From Lepisosteus oculatus (taxonomy: Eukaryota; Chordata; Actinopteri; Semionotiformes; Lepisosteidae), in contig NC_090700.1 in NCBI RefSeq assembly GCF_040954835.1, forward strand, positions 23,043,501 to 23,107,500: a DNA stretch of 64,000 nucleotides. The letters are read 5' to 3'. The position numbers were made by a program, and so were the translations under genes. The notes below the pieces were generated by a model, which saw only the letters and a list, made by a program, of their open reading frames with translations, was not told the origin of the DNA and ran no database searches. Positions 22,930-34,974 of the stretch are shown one piece after another. Positions within the stretch are counted from its first letter, which is position 1. Every line of letters starts with the position of its first letter.

Positions 22930-23262
22930 TGTCGGTACGCTTGGTAAAAGCTTTCCCCACTGTGTGTTTTCCTGAGCGGTCCCCTTAAAAAAAACTACAA
23001 CGCCCAGTTGTATCCAGTCACATGCTTCTGCCCCGTCCAACCTTTGTTCTTCATTCAAAACACAAAGAAGTGTGCCGGACATGAGAGAACACGAGCGCTT
23101 ATGCTGAACCCCAGTCAGGCAGGGATGACTCGAGTACAAATGAAGACAAGCTGGTATCTAAAAAAGATGCAGTGTCGATCATTTGGTCATATTTTGGCTT
23201 TAGCAAACCGGATGCTGAACAAAGAAAAGTCAGATGTAAACTCTGTCGGAAAGTTCTGGTTC
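22930..23262 (+). mobile_element. hAT-type (ZBED) transposon fragment
   Basis: The left 210 bases (GTCGGTACGCTTGGTAAAAG ... GAACCCCAGTCAGGCAGG) recur at 24335-24530. They are followed by an open stretch encoding KKDAVSIIWSYFGFSKPD and VRCKLCRKVL. This is the start of a BED zinc finger as found in hAT transposases and ZBED proteins, cut before the two histidines. Confidence 0.65.
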
Positions 23263-23274
23263 TGGTTTTTATAA

Positions 23275-23695
23275 TTATAGACTGTCTCTACTGTACAGAT
23301 TGTACCTTTCTCTATAGACACCCTTTTTCCCATTATAGACTGTCTCTACAGTAGACACTGTACCCCTCTCTATTGAAACTCTGTCTCCCATTATAGACTG
23401 TCTCTACCATGTACCCTGTACCTGTCTCTATAGACACCCTCTCTCCCATTATAGACTGTCTCTACTGTAGACACTGTACCTGTCTCTACAGGCTCCCTTT
23501 CTCCCATAACAGACTGTTTGTATTGTAAACACTATGTCTGTCTCTACAGACACCCTGTCTCCCATTACAGACTGACTCTACTATAGACACTGTACCCGTC
23601 TCTACAGACACCCTTTCTCCCATTATAGACTGACTCTACTGTAGGCACTGTAACTGTCTCTACAGACACCCTGACTCCCATTACAGACTGTCTCT
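23275..23695 (+). repeat. 56-bp minisatellite, block 2
   Basis: About seven and a half tandem units of the same 56-bp sequence as block 1 (GACTGTCTCTACTGTAGACA, CTGTACCTGTCTCTA). Units differ at several sites. Confidence 0.9.
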
Positions 23696-23702
23696 CCAGT
23701 AA

Positions 23703-24019
23703 TAATGTTCACGAAATCACACATACAGTAACTATAATACAATGGTTAGACAGGCCCTGGATGAAATTGCCCCATTAAAGACTAAGGTAGTCAAAACCAC
23801 TAGACACTCTCCATGGTATAATGATCACACATGATCCCTTAAACAGGAGTGCTGCAAACTAGAGTGCAAATGGAGGTCTACTGGTTTGCAAGTCAGCATG
23901 GACTGATAGCCTGCAACAGTATAAGAAAGCCCTATATAGAGCTCGTTCAACTTGCTACTTTGAACTTATAGAAAGCAATAAAAATAACTCTCGCTACCTA
24001 TTTAAGAGAAGTGTTTCTG
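23703..24019 (+). mobile_element. L2-type LINE fragment
   Basis: The translation reads RQALDEIAPLKTKVV, HSPWYNDH and KALYRARSTCYFELIES, the linker between endonuclease and reverse transcriptase in L2-group LINEs. It contains an in-frame stop and both ends are missing. Confidence 0.65.
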
Positions 24020-24180
24020 TATAAACCCCCTTAATTAGTTCCTGCTGTAGATCACTGGTAGTGTTGTCTGTTTGTGTGGAGTCTGCGTGTTCATTGCTGA
24101 GGGACAATTGGTACTGGTGTATGTGTGTGTGGCATCTACACGTTCTTGCTGTGGCTCACTGGAACTGGTGTCTCTGTGTG
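24020..24180 (-). repeat. Interspersed repeat copy (pair with 26890-27040)
   Basis: CCTTAATTAGTTCCTGCTGT and GTTGTCTGTTTGTGTGGAGT match the reverse complement of 26945-27030. The family was not recognised; it resembles a SINE-type or LINE-associated element. Confidence 0.5.
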
Positions 24181-24334
24181 TGGAGTCGTGACTTGGCATG
24201 TTAAAGTACTGTATGTAGAAAATCGTAAGGTGTGATGACAAAAAAAACACTCTTAGATCGGGCTGGGCAGAATATCGAAAATTTATTGAGACCGACGTTA
24301 AGAATCTCCCACCGGCCTTGTTCTTTTGCTTATG

Positions 24335-24530
24335 TCGGTATGCTTGGTAGAAGCTTTCCCCACTGTGTGTTTTCATGAGTGGTCCGCTTAAAAAAACTAC
24401 ACCCAGTCGTTATATCCAGTCACATGCTTCTGTCTCGTCTAACCTTCTTCTTCATTTAAAACACAAAGAAGCGTGCCGGGCATGAGACAACACGAGCGCT
24501 TATGCTGAACCCCAGTCAGGCAGGATGGAT
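24335..24530 (+). mobile_element. Second copy of the hAT-type left region
   Basis: This matches 22930-23140 with roughly 10% difference (AAGCTTTCCCCACTGTGTGT, CACGAGCGCTTATGCTGAAC). The BED-finger coding part is absent from this copy. Confidence 0.65.
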
Positions 24531-26109
24531 CTAGCAGACAGGTGGTGTTCTTTGTGTTAAGAATTAATTTCTTGTGTTCTTGTTCATTAACTAATTGAAA
24601 AACACTAAAGAGGTGCTCATATTGTTCCTATACCAGACTTATATGAGGCTTATTTGATTGTGTTTGAAGTCTGATGGTGTTAATTATATCGTTAATTAAG
24701 TTTATGCAATTGTCACTGCTAAAGTTACATGGTGCTATAGAATCGGTCTTAATTGTTGATAACTTCTGTTTTAAAAAATTTCAGATTTGTTTTAAAATTT
24801 GTATTTTTTGTAGCTGCTTATACAATGGCAAATATAATTGTAATTCCATTATCACCTGTTATCGCGAGGGATACATGTGCATTGTTGGGTGGGTGTACGC
24901 TGTTACTCACTGGTTCAGTCTTAGCTTGTTCACATAGAATTACATGTTCTGCGTTCATGATAGTGGTTTTATAATAAATCAGTCTGCTTTGTTACGTCAT
25001 AATTTCTCATAAGCATTTCCAAAGACTCCCGAGCGAGGCTCCTCTGTGAAGCTGCTGCTGGAGCTTGGCTTGCCCTTTTCCATGGCCCTAAAACTTCAGG
25101 ACCACAGCAATAACAGTTGCTGTACGTCTCAAGATAAAAGTAGCACAAACTATTTTCAACAGTGCATTTTTTGCGCGTTAATAGGTGGTCCAACTTTATT
25201 ATTAAGAGATGGTACGGTCTCATTAAAATGAAATGTTTTCTTAACATTGCATACTGCAGTTTTAAAATGTCAGCCACATGAATCGAATATGTGAACAAAT
25301 ACTACAATATTCACAGAAACTCTGAAACAATAGCAATGAATACATAAAGGCAATCAAACTTATCAAACTGCAGCTTTACACATTTTAATATGTACTGGTA
25401 GTTTGTGAGCTGATGAGTTTTCATTGTATTATTTTGTGTCTAAAGAGGAAAAATGTCCAATGTTAAAAAAATGTACAATGTGACATAAGGTAGGAACATG
25501 ATTCGTCTGCAGAAAAAAAAACATAGTGCCAGGTTCGCTTTCGGGATGTTTATGTTTGGAAGAACTATTGGCGGGAATAGGAGAAAACCAAATACAACAA
25601 AAGAAACATCACAAAATATGCATATATGTGTGATGTTTAAACTTATGGGTGATCTTTAGAAATGAATTATGCAACTTGAAATTGCAGAAAAGAAGGGGGG
25701 CATACATTTTCGTCAGAGCCTCCAAAGAAATATGTCGGACAGGACCTAACATGAAGATTATGCTGGTAAAGACTGGTTTATACAGTATTTTACTGTTGAA
25801 CAGTATGTTACAAGGCAACTTGCTTCCATTTTCATTTGTTCAATTTTGGATTTTATTTCACTATTACTGCAGGATCATTTTGAATATGAATGAAAGTTAT
25901 GAAAAGAAGGAAAATTTGTTTTTGGTTGCAGAAAAACATTGTTGCCTCTGAGAACCAGTCATGACAGAAACCTACTAGATAGAATTCCTTTAAGAATCAA
26001 TTATTTTTCTCTGTGTAACATTTCTCTACCCTACTTGATAAATACCTGATCTTCCAACTGTGTTGCAGTAAGTGCTCCTTCCACGTTCTGGTTATTCAGA
26101 CACTTATCA
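24531..26109. other. AT-rich spacer, nothing recognised
   Basis: Short open frames exist on both strands, but none shows a known motif or exon structure. About 25020-25140 is locally more GC-rich without a recognisable protein. Confidence 0.5.
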
Positions 26110-26880
26110 AACTTTTTCTCTAATAAACCATTTCTTGATATCCGTAAAATTATTACCTAAAATTTCAAAATGCTGGTATGACAGCATAATTATTTCAGAC
26201 CATGCATGTGTTTCATGTTACTATGGCCAAACTCTCTCAGAGGACCTTCTAGGTGGCATTTTCAAACAACTTGGTTGAAAGATCTGGACTTTTTTAAATT
26301 TCCTGAAGCACAAATAGATTCTTTTTTGAGGTTAATACAACTCAAGTTCAGCTTGTGTGAGATGGGAAGCATTTAAAGCATTTCTTAGAGGTCAAATGAT
26401 TAGCTATACATCTCTAAATGTAAAGCTCCCCAACTCGAAATGAAAAGATTAGAGAACAGAGTTAAAGAGCTAGAAGGCAAAATATTTTCACATAGCTCCT
26501 TTGAATTAATTTCTGAACTGAATAAAGTGAAAGCCCTCTATAATGAATTATCAACAAATCAGGCAGCAGACTGTTTACTGCAACTGAAACAAAGTTATAA
26601 TGAACAGGGAGAAAGAGCTGAAAAATTATTGGCTTGACGCATCAAACAGATACAATCATAGAGAGCAATAAATGCCATTCAGTCTAATGTTGGAAATCTT
26701 ACAGCTGATCCAACGGAGATAAATAAAGCATTTAAATGTTATTATGAGACTCTATATTGTTCAGAGTATTCAGAGGGATGCCAGCCCTCAGACTTTTTAG
26801 ATACTCTGAATCTTAGAAACACTTACAAAATTCCCCAAACCCACAAGTATCTACAACTGAGACGTTATATCCTGTCAAAG
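26110..26880 (+). mobile_element. L1-type LINE fragment
   Basis: Translated pieces, in several frames, give IWTFLNFLK, WEAFKAFLRGQMISYTS, ELNKVKALYNELSTNQA and DPTEINKAFKCYYETLY. This is the region between endonuclease and reverse transcriptase in L1-group LINEs of fish. It is frame-broken, and neither end of the element is present. Confidence 0.7.
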
Positions 26881-26889
26881 CAGAATCAC

Positions 26890-27040
26890 TCATTGGATCC
26901 CGGGAGCCCCGGAATCGAATAAGGGACATTTAGATCTTCAGTCTAAAGCTGGACACAGCAACACAGCAAGAATACGCAGACTCCACACAAACAGACAACA
27001 CTACCAGTGATCTACAGCCGGAACTAATTAAGGGTGTTCA
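26890..27040 (+). repeat. Interspersed repeat copy (pair with 24020-24180)
   Basis: This matches the reverse complement of 24020-24180 (CTCCACACAAACAGACAACA, GGAACTAATTAAGGG). GGAATCGAA near 26911 resembles a tRNA-derived B-box, so it may be a SINE. Confidence 0.5.
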
Positions 27041-27073
27041 TATAGTGACGCTGAGAGACTGGATCCTTCAGTA

Positions 27074-27438
27074 TGTTGAAGAGATAAGAGAGCCGCCCGG
27101 GAAGTGAGATAAAAATATAATTTCTTGTTTTTGTATTTTTTTGCAAACTATGCAGTCTAGTGGCTAGAAGTAGGCTTTGTGCTCAAAAAAATATAAAGAT
27201 GCTGCCTGTCCTTGTTCAGTAAGATAAAGGTCATGTATTTGGTAAGCTGGCTGTATGCCCAGAACATGAAAAGAACTAACTGTTGTCTAGTCTGCAACTT
27301 AGATATAATTAATTGGCATGTGTTGCTGTCTTATCGTTTGTTTAGAATGTGTCATAGTCTTTTTGTTTTAAGGTATAAAGGACCATCTTCAGCTACTTAT
27401 TTTTAAGTCTGGTGGTTGCAAGCCAGACTTCCACAACA
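27074..27438 (+). mobile_element. LTR-like repeat, family B, partial
   Basis: This matches 13811-14175. It starts TGTTGAAGAGATAAGAGAG. The R-U5 part seen in the other copy is absent here, so the copy is incomplete. Confidence 0.6.
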
Positions 27439-27993
27439 ATGTTAACACTGTAATGAGAAAGAGGAATGAATACAAACAAAACACTTAACAAAGATCTAAT
27501 TTTCAAAAATGTATTGACTGTTTTACTAATTGACAAACAGAACTGTTATTCACGTGCATCGGGGGAATAATTACAGCGCTCATAGGCTAGGTAAAGGTCA
27601 AGGTTCAAGAATGCGTCTCTGAAAATGGAGGCACGGCAGAAGTAAAAACCGAAATCAAATCCCTGCAAGCATCAGTTTGCCAGTTTGGGATGGAAAATAC
27701 ACCACAGGCAACTCCCGACTCAACAAGCAGAAAGTAAAAACAGTTTTGGACGTATGTGAAGTTATAAAGCATTTTTAGAGATATAACCCAATGGTTTTTG
27801 GGGCTTGTAATGGCAATCATTATTTTGTTGTGGTAATGACAAATTAGACCCTGAGAATCACTCCTTATAGCAGTTTCACTCTACCCTATGTGTGAAATTG
27901 GAATTTCCACCCATGACCTCCCCCCAATAAAATATAAAACATTACAACTTAAAAAGATAAAGTAAATCCTACTGTATGGTGCAGCTTAAAGCC
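27439..27993. other. Spacer before the + strand ERV
   Basis: AT-rich sequence with no recognised feature. Confidence 0.4.
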
Positions 27994-28406
27994 TGTTGAT
28001 GTGAAAAGATATAAAGATGGGGGTTTAAATTAAATCCTTTCTGTAAGAGGTTTAGACTTCTAAACAACAAATTGGAGTATATGGCAGGAAAGGGGGTTAA
28101 CTGATAAGAATTCCAGATGCGAGCTAGGAACCCCCTGGGGACGTAATCTTAAACTGACCATTTGGCCAGGGTCTCTTAATTGGCCAAATACCATGACCCA
28201 CCTCTTTACCATAATACCGAGTGACGTCAGAAGCAGAAAAAAAATATTATATAAACTAAAAGTTTGTACCGGCACATTGAACAATACTTCAGCTTTGTTG
28301 TTTCCTGCGGGAAACAAGACTTCAGCTGTATTGTTCCTTGCATGCAATAAACTCATCTGTTTAACTTCATCTCGGGATCCAGAACCTTATTCTTTCTGTT
28401 ACAACA
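27994..28406 (+). repeat. 5' LTR, family A
   Basis: 413 bp with borders TGTTGATGTG and TTACAACA. It holds TATATAAACTAAAAG as the TATA region and CAATAAACTC as the polyadenylation motif. The primer-binding region follows within two bases, which identifies it as a 5' LTR. Confidence 0.75.
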
Positions 28407-29156
28407 ATTTTGGCATAGTCGGTGGATGCTCCAGAAGGCGCAGAACTTCCCATTAGCAGGAGAGACGGTCAGCGCGCACATTACTAAGAGGTAAGGACTC
28501 CTCTTTTATTTAAAAGTCCCGACTCTCTTGTCTGACTGATTGGGAAGTCTCTGCTCCCTGCGAGAATTGCCCGAGATGACGGAGTAAATGTGAGTTCCTG
28601 AATTCCTCTGGCCTGGGGAAGACACCTGTGTATGTAATGGATGGTTGGTTGTACGTCAAGAATTTGGTCTGGCAGGCGGTGATCCGCGGTATTGTGTACA
28701 GGCGTTCGAAACTGGTGTTGGGTGTATGCCTTAATTGCACGTATGAAACTAGTGTTGGGTGTAGGCCTTAATTGCACGTGGAGTTTTTGAATGGGTTTGG
28801 ACCTTTACAATGAGGCTCACAACAGGTGTGGGCCTTAATTGTGCCCGGGGTTCTGAAGCTTTAGTGGTGCTTTGAATGCACGTATAATCCAGGATTGGGT
28901 CCTGAGAGTAGCTACGCCTTGATCGTGCACAGATAGGCGTGGCGTGGTTTTGTTTTGTTTTAAAGGGAACAGGAAAGACGATGATACATGCATGTTTTTC
29001 GTGTTTTTCTCCGTTTAAAGGGAGCAGCAGAGACGTAGATATATATGTATGTTTCTAGCGTATTTCTTGTTTGTGAACATATACACACGCATGATACTTA
29101 CATAAACACACCTCATAATAAAAGAGCAAAGCACTAAGTAGCAGGATTTAAAGGAC

Positions 29157-30566
29157 TGTAGTGTGCTCTCTGAAGGCACCAGTTCTGTAGGGTTTGGGCA
29201 TTTACTGGGACAATTATTAATTATTAATTATTAATTATTAAAATGATTCTTTTGATGGCTTTAGAATCCAACCATGCGATATAACTCAAAAAATGCACAC
29301 ACACAGGTACTAATACACAAGGATACATTTATTAATACATAGAATATGCATCTAACCTAACAGATCTTATCGAGAGGGTTATCAGAATACAAAAGGTATA
29401 TATTCAGTCAGTTACAGAGAGTTACATATATCAAGAGGACATACTTTCAGTATATCATTCATTTAGAACGTTTCATAAATGAACTTGGTTATAACTTCTA
29501 CATTAGATACTCAAAACAAGTACATAACTCTTAGGAATTAAACTGATATCAACTGGTTGGGATAACAATTGAATTCTCGAGCTGTAATGCATTGAAGTTG
29601 AATACTCATCCAATCTCTGGGGATTCAGATCTCCTGCGGGCACAAAGAAACAGTTTCAGGCTGTTGCTGTCCAATCCGCGCTCTCTGGCTCCGTGCCAGG
29701 CTGTACTGTGCGACTTGCGACGGTGCGCTGCTGATGCTCACTGACCGGCTAGTAGTGTTGGCTTTAACTAGTTTGCGCACAGGAGAAAAGATGACTGTGG
29801 GTCCCAGCAAGTCAGGAAGAGGACCGGTTCATTCCTGATGAAGAGCTAGTTCTGAATAGTGATTCAGCTGTCCACAGTTCTGACCTGTTCACGAGGCCTG
29901 CAGCTGGTGCGAACCTCGGGTGGATCCTCTGGTTACTCTCTGGCAACCTCCGCTCTAGACTCTTAGAACAAAGGAAAGTTCTGGCACTCGGACACACTGG
30001 CCGTTCCGTGGTTGTCCGGGCTGAGTCTCAGGATGGTCAGGAGGCGCGCTGCGAGAATGTCCTGCCCTTGGGAGCCTTCTGCTCCTGGGCCGTCCTGCCC
30101 TGGAATTCTCCTTTGAATTCTCTTTAGAAAAGTCCACAGAATTCCCTACCACAGGCTCTCTGTGTTGCTGTTTTTACCTGGAGGAACTTCAGCTCATTGA
30201 TTGGCTGAAAGTTCCATGGGCATCAGAGTCTCACGTGGGTTACTCGGCCCTACCAGTCCCTGATTGGTTGATCAAGGTGAGATATGAGTCACTTACTCCT
30301 GACACTTAGGAATGCAGTCCAGATGTCCAACTGGCACTCCCTAGACAGATAGGCACCAATGGATGACAATTGATCATGATAGCCAGGCTTAGCTAAGTGC
30401 ATCCCCGTTTGGGAGCTGTCCCTTATCAAAAGAAAACATCTTTAAATCAGCCTGCATGAATAGTTTCTCTGTGGCTGCACCACAGAGATGAACAGAGAGA
30501 TGAGGCCTCATTTGGGAAAGCACAGAAACACTTAATTCTGCCTTATTAATAAGCCTCACTGCTACA
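29157..30566 (-). mobile_element. Solo LTR, family C, nested in the ERV leader
   Basis: 1410 bp, with GGAC directly on both sides (29153-29156 and 30567-30570) as a 4-bp target duplication. On the - strand it starts TGTAGCAGTGAGGC and ends CACACTACA. It matches the family C LTR at 21038-22390. It contains a small (AATTATT)n run near 29213. It must be younger than the ERV it interrupts. Confidence 0.9.
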
Positions 30567-30881
30567 GGACGTTGAGACCCGAAAATCGCCCTGATTGAGC
30601 TCAGTACGTAAGTCCACCCCAGGGCAAAAGCAGAGATGCTGGCGTTCTGGGGATGGTGAATTACTGACCAAGGAAGGGGGTTTTTGAGGTCTCGTTCCTT
30701 GTCTGTGAACAGTGCGGTGTAAGTCCTCTCTAAAGGCTCTGAGAGGCATTTAGATCTGGAGGTAACAGACACCCTTAGCTGAATGAGTGCAGTAATGCAC
30801 AGGATTTTCAAGTGAAAGCATCCCCCTACTGTATGAGCTGTTACCTCACACACGACAAAGTAAACTCTTAAAGAGACCGAA

Positions 30882-32330
30882 CATGTGTGCTAATTGGTGG
30901 TTTGGGAAAGTGGTGGAAGCGTCTGATTATATATCGGAAGAGTGTAAGTTGACAGAAAGAGAGGAAAAATATAGGAAGAAGGAAGAAGCTGAGTTTGTCA
31001 GAAGGAGTTTGGGGCGAAGATGCCTGTAAGAAAGCGTATAAGTATTGGTATAACCACAAAGGTTTAGCTGCAGCCCTGGTGCTCGGCCGACACCTGCGGT
31101 GGCAGATTAGCATGAAGGAGAAATCAGAATGGGATAAAAAAGAAAAGGAGTTTACAGAAAAAATAAAAGCGTTAAATGAAAGAAAAGATAATTTATTTGC
31201 TGCAAAAGAGGAGCTAGAGCAGAAGCTAAAAGAGGCAGTGCAGGAGAATCAGAAACTAAAGGAAGAATTAGTTCCTGGTCGCGCTGTTAATTCTTACAGC
31301 CGTCAACTAAATTATATCCTGCTCTCCCACAGGGGAACAGACAGGCAGGAAACGAAAAGAATTGGGATCAATTCCTACAGTGACCATATGGAGACGGGGG
31401 GCCTGAGTGGGATGACACCTGGTATGAGTGTGATAGAGACGGAACAAGGACTCCCCTCTTAAAGGGAGGGCAACCGTAGATCTGTACTCTCACCCGAAGT
31501 GGGAAAGGACTTGATGTAGCGGGGCTTGCGCTTTTGATGACAGCGTCACTCTAACTCCGTCTCGCACCCCGTCGAGGGGTTCCGCACTCACACCTACCTT
31601 CCCTGATTCCCCCATACTATCAAATCCAAAACTGGAAGATATTGACCGGTGGGCTAGAGAAGTACCGCACCCAAAATTAAAAATGCAGCGAACCTGGAGT
31701 GCGCTTCAGGAATTAAAAGATACTTATGGTATCACTCTTCTGACTGCCGCTATGATCCTCTGAAGGACAGGGGAAAAGTGTGTCGGAGAACTTAGACAAT
31801 TGTGTGAGGATAACGGCAGGTGAGGGCGATGGGAATGGGTTTGGCGATGGCTTAAACAAAATTACCCACCAAAGACAGATTGGAAAAAGATATCTGCGTG
31901 TCAGCAGAAAGAATGCGAGGATTTGGCTGACTTCACTGACCACTTCGTCATAGTCTGGCTGGAATGTTCAGGACTTAGTGACGAAGATGATGTGAATAGC
32001 GACACCTTTGCTGTAATTAAACAAATTTATTTGATCGGCCTAAAGCCTGATTTAGCCAAAGCCCTTCAACTGAAAGAACCCGAAATAGGGCAAAATACGA
32101 GTAAGCAGTTCTAGGAAATAGTTCGAATGGCACGGCAAATTGTAAGCAATATGTATGCTAAATTACGGGCAATACAAACAGGGAAGACACCCCCCATGCA
32201 GAAGGGAGGAGCTAGCTCCGACACCCGATTTAGTCCAAAAGGGGAAATTACTGCAGGTTAGTGCCATTTTTGTAAAGATTTTGGGCATTTTCAAAACAAT
32301 TGCAAAAAGAGATTGGCCATTGAAGGCAGG
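30882..32330 (+). mobile_element. ERV gag region
   Basis: The most notable part is 31060-31290, which encodes a strongly charged helix (KEKSEWDKKEKEFTEKIKAL and onward) that is probably a coiled coil. Further on are NYPPKTDWKKISACQQKE (capsid) and, near 32260, a CX2CX4HX4C zinc knuckle (CHFCKDFGHFQNNC). The region is broken. Confidence 0.75.
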
Positions 32331-32476
32331 GGTGGAAAATATCGCGACCCCCCATTCAATCCCTCGAATCGAGAGGGACAAAGAACTGTTTTCGCAATTA
32401 AAGGATCTAAGTGAAGCAGACAAATGCTCAATCAGGGATCTTTTAAACTAGGACTCCCCCTAGTGGCCTCCCTACG

Positions 32477-32985
32477 CCTTTAATAATAGTAATAATAACA
32501 ATTGCTTTCACTTATATAGCACTTTTCTGGACACTCCATTCAAAGCGCTTTACAGGTAATGGGGACTTCCCTCCACCACCACCAATGTGCAGCATCCACC
32601 TGGATGATGCGACGGCAGCCATAGTGCGCCAGAACGCTCACCACAGATCAGCTATCAGTAGGGAGGAGAGCAGAGTAATGTAGCCAATTTAAAGATGGGG
32701 ATTATTAGGAGGCCATGATTGGTAAGGGCCAATGGGAAATTTGGCCAGGACGCCGGGGTTACACCCCTACTCTTTTCGAGAAATGCCCTGGGATTTTTAA
32801 TGACCACAGAGAGTCAGGACCTCGGTTTTATGTCTCATCCAAAGGACGGCACCTGTTTACAGTATAGTGTCCCTGTCACTATACTGGGGCATTAGGACCC
32901 ACATAGACTGCAGGGTGAGCGCCCCCCTGCTGGCTCCACTAACCTCTTCCAGCAGCAACCTTAGTTTTTCCCAGGAGGTCTCCCA
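32477..32985 (-). mobile_element. Short interspersed repeat, longer copy, nested between gag and protease
   Basis: On the - strand the 3' end has AAAGCGCTTTG, then TATATAAGTG and an AT-rich microsatellite tail. Its 3' half matches 12550-12806. The 5' half contains GGTCCTAATGCCCCAGTATA. ERV sequence resumes on both sides, so it is a later insertion. Confidence 0.8.
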
Positions 32986-32999
32986 ACCTTTCTCAGGAG

Positions 33000-34400
33000 C
33001 TAGGTGAAAAGGAACTCAAATTACAATGTACAATTAATGGGACTCAAATGTCACTTTTATGGGACACTGGGGCTCAATTATCTTGTTTATCTGAACAGTA
33101 AGCCAAACGGCGTGGTGTCATATTCACAGGGAGGGAGCTGGAGGCCACTGGTGTAGGGGGCAATCGAATAACACTCAGAGAAACTAAAAAACTCGAGATT
33201 AGACTAGGAGATGGGGAGGTAACATTTAATGCTGTCATGTGGGTAGGACCTACCCCAAATCTTTTGGGTTGGGATGCTCTGCAATACTTACAAGGAATTA
33301 CATTACCGTACATGAGGAGAGGGTGGAGGTTAAACATCTGGTCCCTCCAAACAGACTAACTAAAAGGACATTCAATTTAAACTACGGATAAGGATGAATG
33401 TGGGCTTCTGGATATGGAACCCGCCACATTTACTGGGAACTCCCCGCCATACACAAAACCATATAAAATCAATAGAGAGGCGGAGGAAGGGGTTCGACCA
33501 GTAATACAAAAACTATTGGCTCAAGGCATTGTACGAAAAACACATAGTACAAGCAACAGTCCAATATGGCCCGTAAAGAAAGCCAGCGCAGCATGTCGAT
33601 TCACAGTTGATTACTCAAAAGCTAATCAACACATCAACCGTCTTACCCCCTTGGTAGCAGATCCCTCTGCTATTTTTCAACTGCTGATACCTGAGTACCA
33701 GGTGTTTTCAGTAATTGACATGGCTAATGGGTTCTGGTCCGTTCCTCTACATCCACAGTTACAAGATTGGTTCGCTTTTGTTGTAGATGGAGAACAATAT
33801 ACTTGGACCAGGTTACCGCAGGGGTTTCATAACAGCCCCACCGTGTATCACATGGCACTTCGGAGGCAACTCCCAGTGTCCTCCATCGTTATCCAATATG
33901 TGGATGATATTTTAATCGCGTCTCCCGACGTGGAAACCCACAAGTAGGACCTCCAAATTATTCTTAACCATTTGGTTAAAAAAGGGCACAAGGCTAGTAA
34001 TAGCAAAGCACAGTTATGCGTAGACACCGTAATTTACTTGGGACAGAAGATTAGTCAGGGAAAGAGGGAATTGACAGAAGATCGGGCCCAGGCAATCCGA
34101 ACACACCCTAGTCCCAACACTGTGAGAGAGCTTCGATCATTTCTGGGTCTGTGCAATTGGGTTGATGCTTTTTCTGAAAGGGCCAAACCACTTACAGACC
34201 TATTAAAGGGGGGAGGGAGGTCCCTTGATCCTACTGCTTGGAGTCCTGAAGCTGAACACGCTTTTAATTATTTAAAACAAGCTCTGTTACAAGCTCCTGC
34301 ATTGGGGTTCCCTCAGACGGATCAACCATTCTACCTCTACGTAAGTGAAAAGAATGGATTTTGGACAGCTGTACTTACACAGGAACATGGGGGTAGGTAA
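33000..34400 (+). mobile_element. ERV protease and reverse transcriptase region
   Basis: LLWDTGAQLSCLSEQ is the protease active site (DTG). The reverse transcriptase runs from KPYKINREAEEGVRPVIQKL through FTVDYSKANQHIN, VIDMANGFWSVPLH, LPQGFHNSP and the catalytic QYVDDIL, to the connection region VRELRSFLGLCNW and FYLYVSEKNGFWTAVLTQEHG. It is a fossil with interruptions. Confidence 0.9.
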
Positions 34401-34429
34401 CGCCCGGTAGGGTATGACTCTGGATCCTT

Positions 34430-34972
34430 GGACGAGGTAGCAAGGGGCTGGGGACCATGTCTACGTGCCGTTCAGGCCATCTGTCTAGCAGTGCAGGCAG
34501 TTAATAACATAGTGCTAGATCAGCAACTGATTGTTCGATGCCCACATGCAGTACACACCCCCATGTCCCTGAATCGGGTCAGTCAGGTTAATGCGATACG
34601 ATGGAGCAAGTGGCAGGTCTTGTTAGAGGCTCCAAATATTGCTACTGAACGTGAAGGAGCTCTAAATCCAGCCACATTGTTACCTGACCCCTCAGAAGCC
34701 TATCTGTTAGAACACAGCTGTGGTGTTTGGGCAATGGGAGAAGATGAGGGCGTCAAAATAGCCGAGCAACCACTCGGGAATGAGGACCTCATCCTCTTCA
34801 CTGATGGAACCTCATTTATAAATTAAGAAAAGCGGGTTGGGCTGTGACTACAGAACATGATATCCAATGTGGGGGAAGATTTGAGGTACCCACGTCAGCT
34901 CAGCAAGCTGAACTGAAAGCTTTGGTGGAAGCCTGTAAATTGGCAAAAGGCAAGACCACCATGATATACTGT
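34430..34972 (+). mobile_element. ERV RNase H region, incomplete
   Basis: LILFTDGTSF carries the first RNase H aspartate, and QAELKALVEACKLAKG the helix with the glutamate. The element ends here, against the tandem array. Confidence 0.75.
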
Positions 34973-34974
34973 AG

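Larger units (their letters stand above)
27994..34972 (+). mobile_element. Class I-like ERV (family A LTR), broken and incomplete
   Basis: Parts in order: a 5' LTR (27994-28406), a primer-binding region just after it (TTTTGGCATAGTCGGTGG), a leader that holds a short tandem duplication around 28715-28780 (GTGTTGGGTGTAGGCCTTAA), gag (30882-32330) with a zinc knuckle, protease, reverse transcriptase and the start of RNase H. Two younger insertions lie within it: a solo LTR at 29157-30566 and a short interspersed repeat at 32477-32985. The element stops at about 34972, where the tandem array begins; no env or 3' LTR is seen. The reading frames are broken in several places. Motifs suggest a gamma/epsilon-like retrovirus, but that placement is not firm. 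Confidence 0.85.

Noticed and set aside
24674-25951. Several short open frames of 60-110 codons
   Set aside because: They sit in AT-rich spacer with no known motif, codon bias or splice context.
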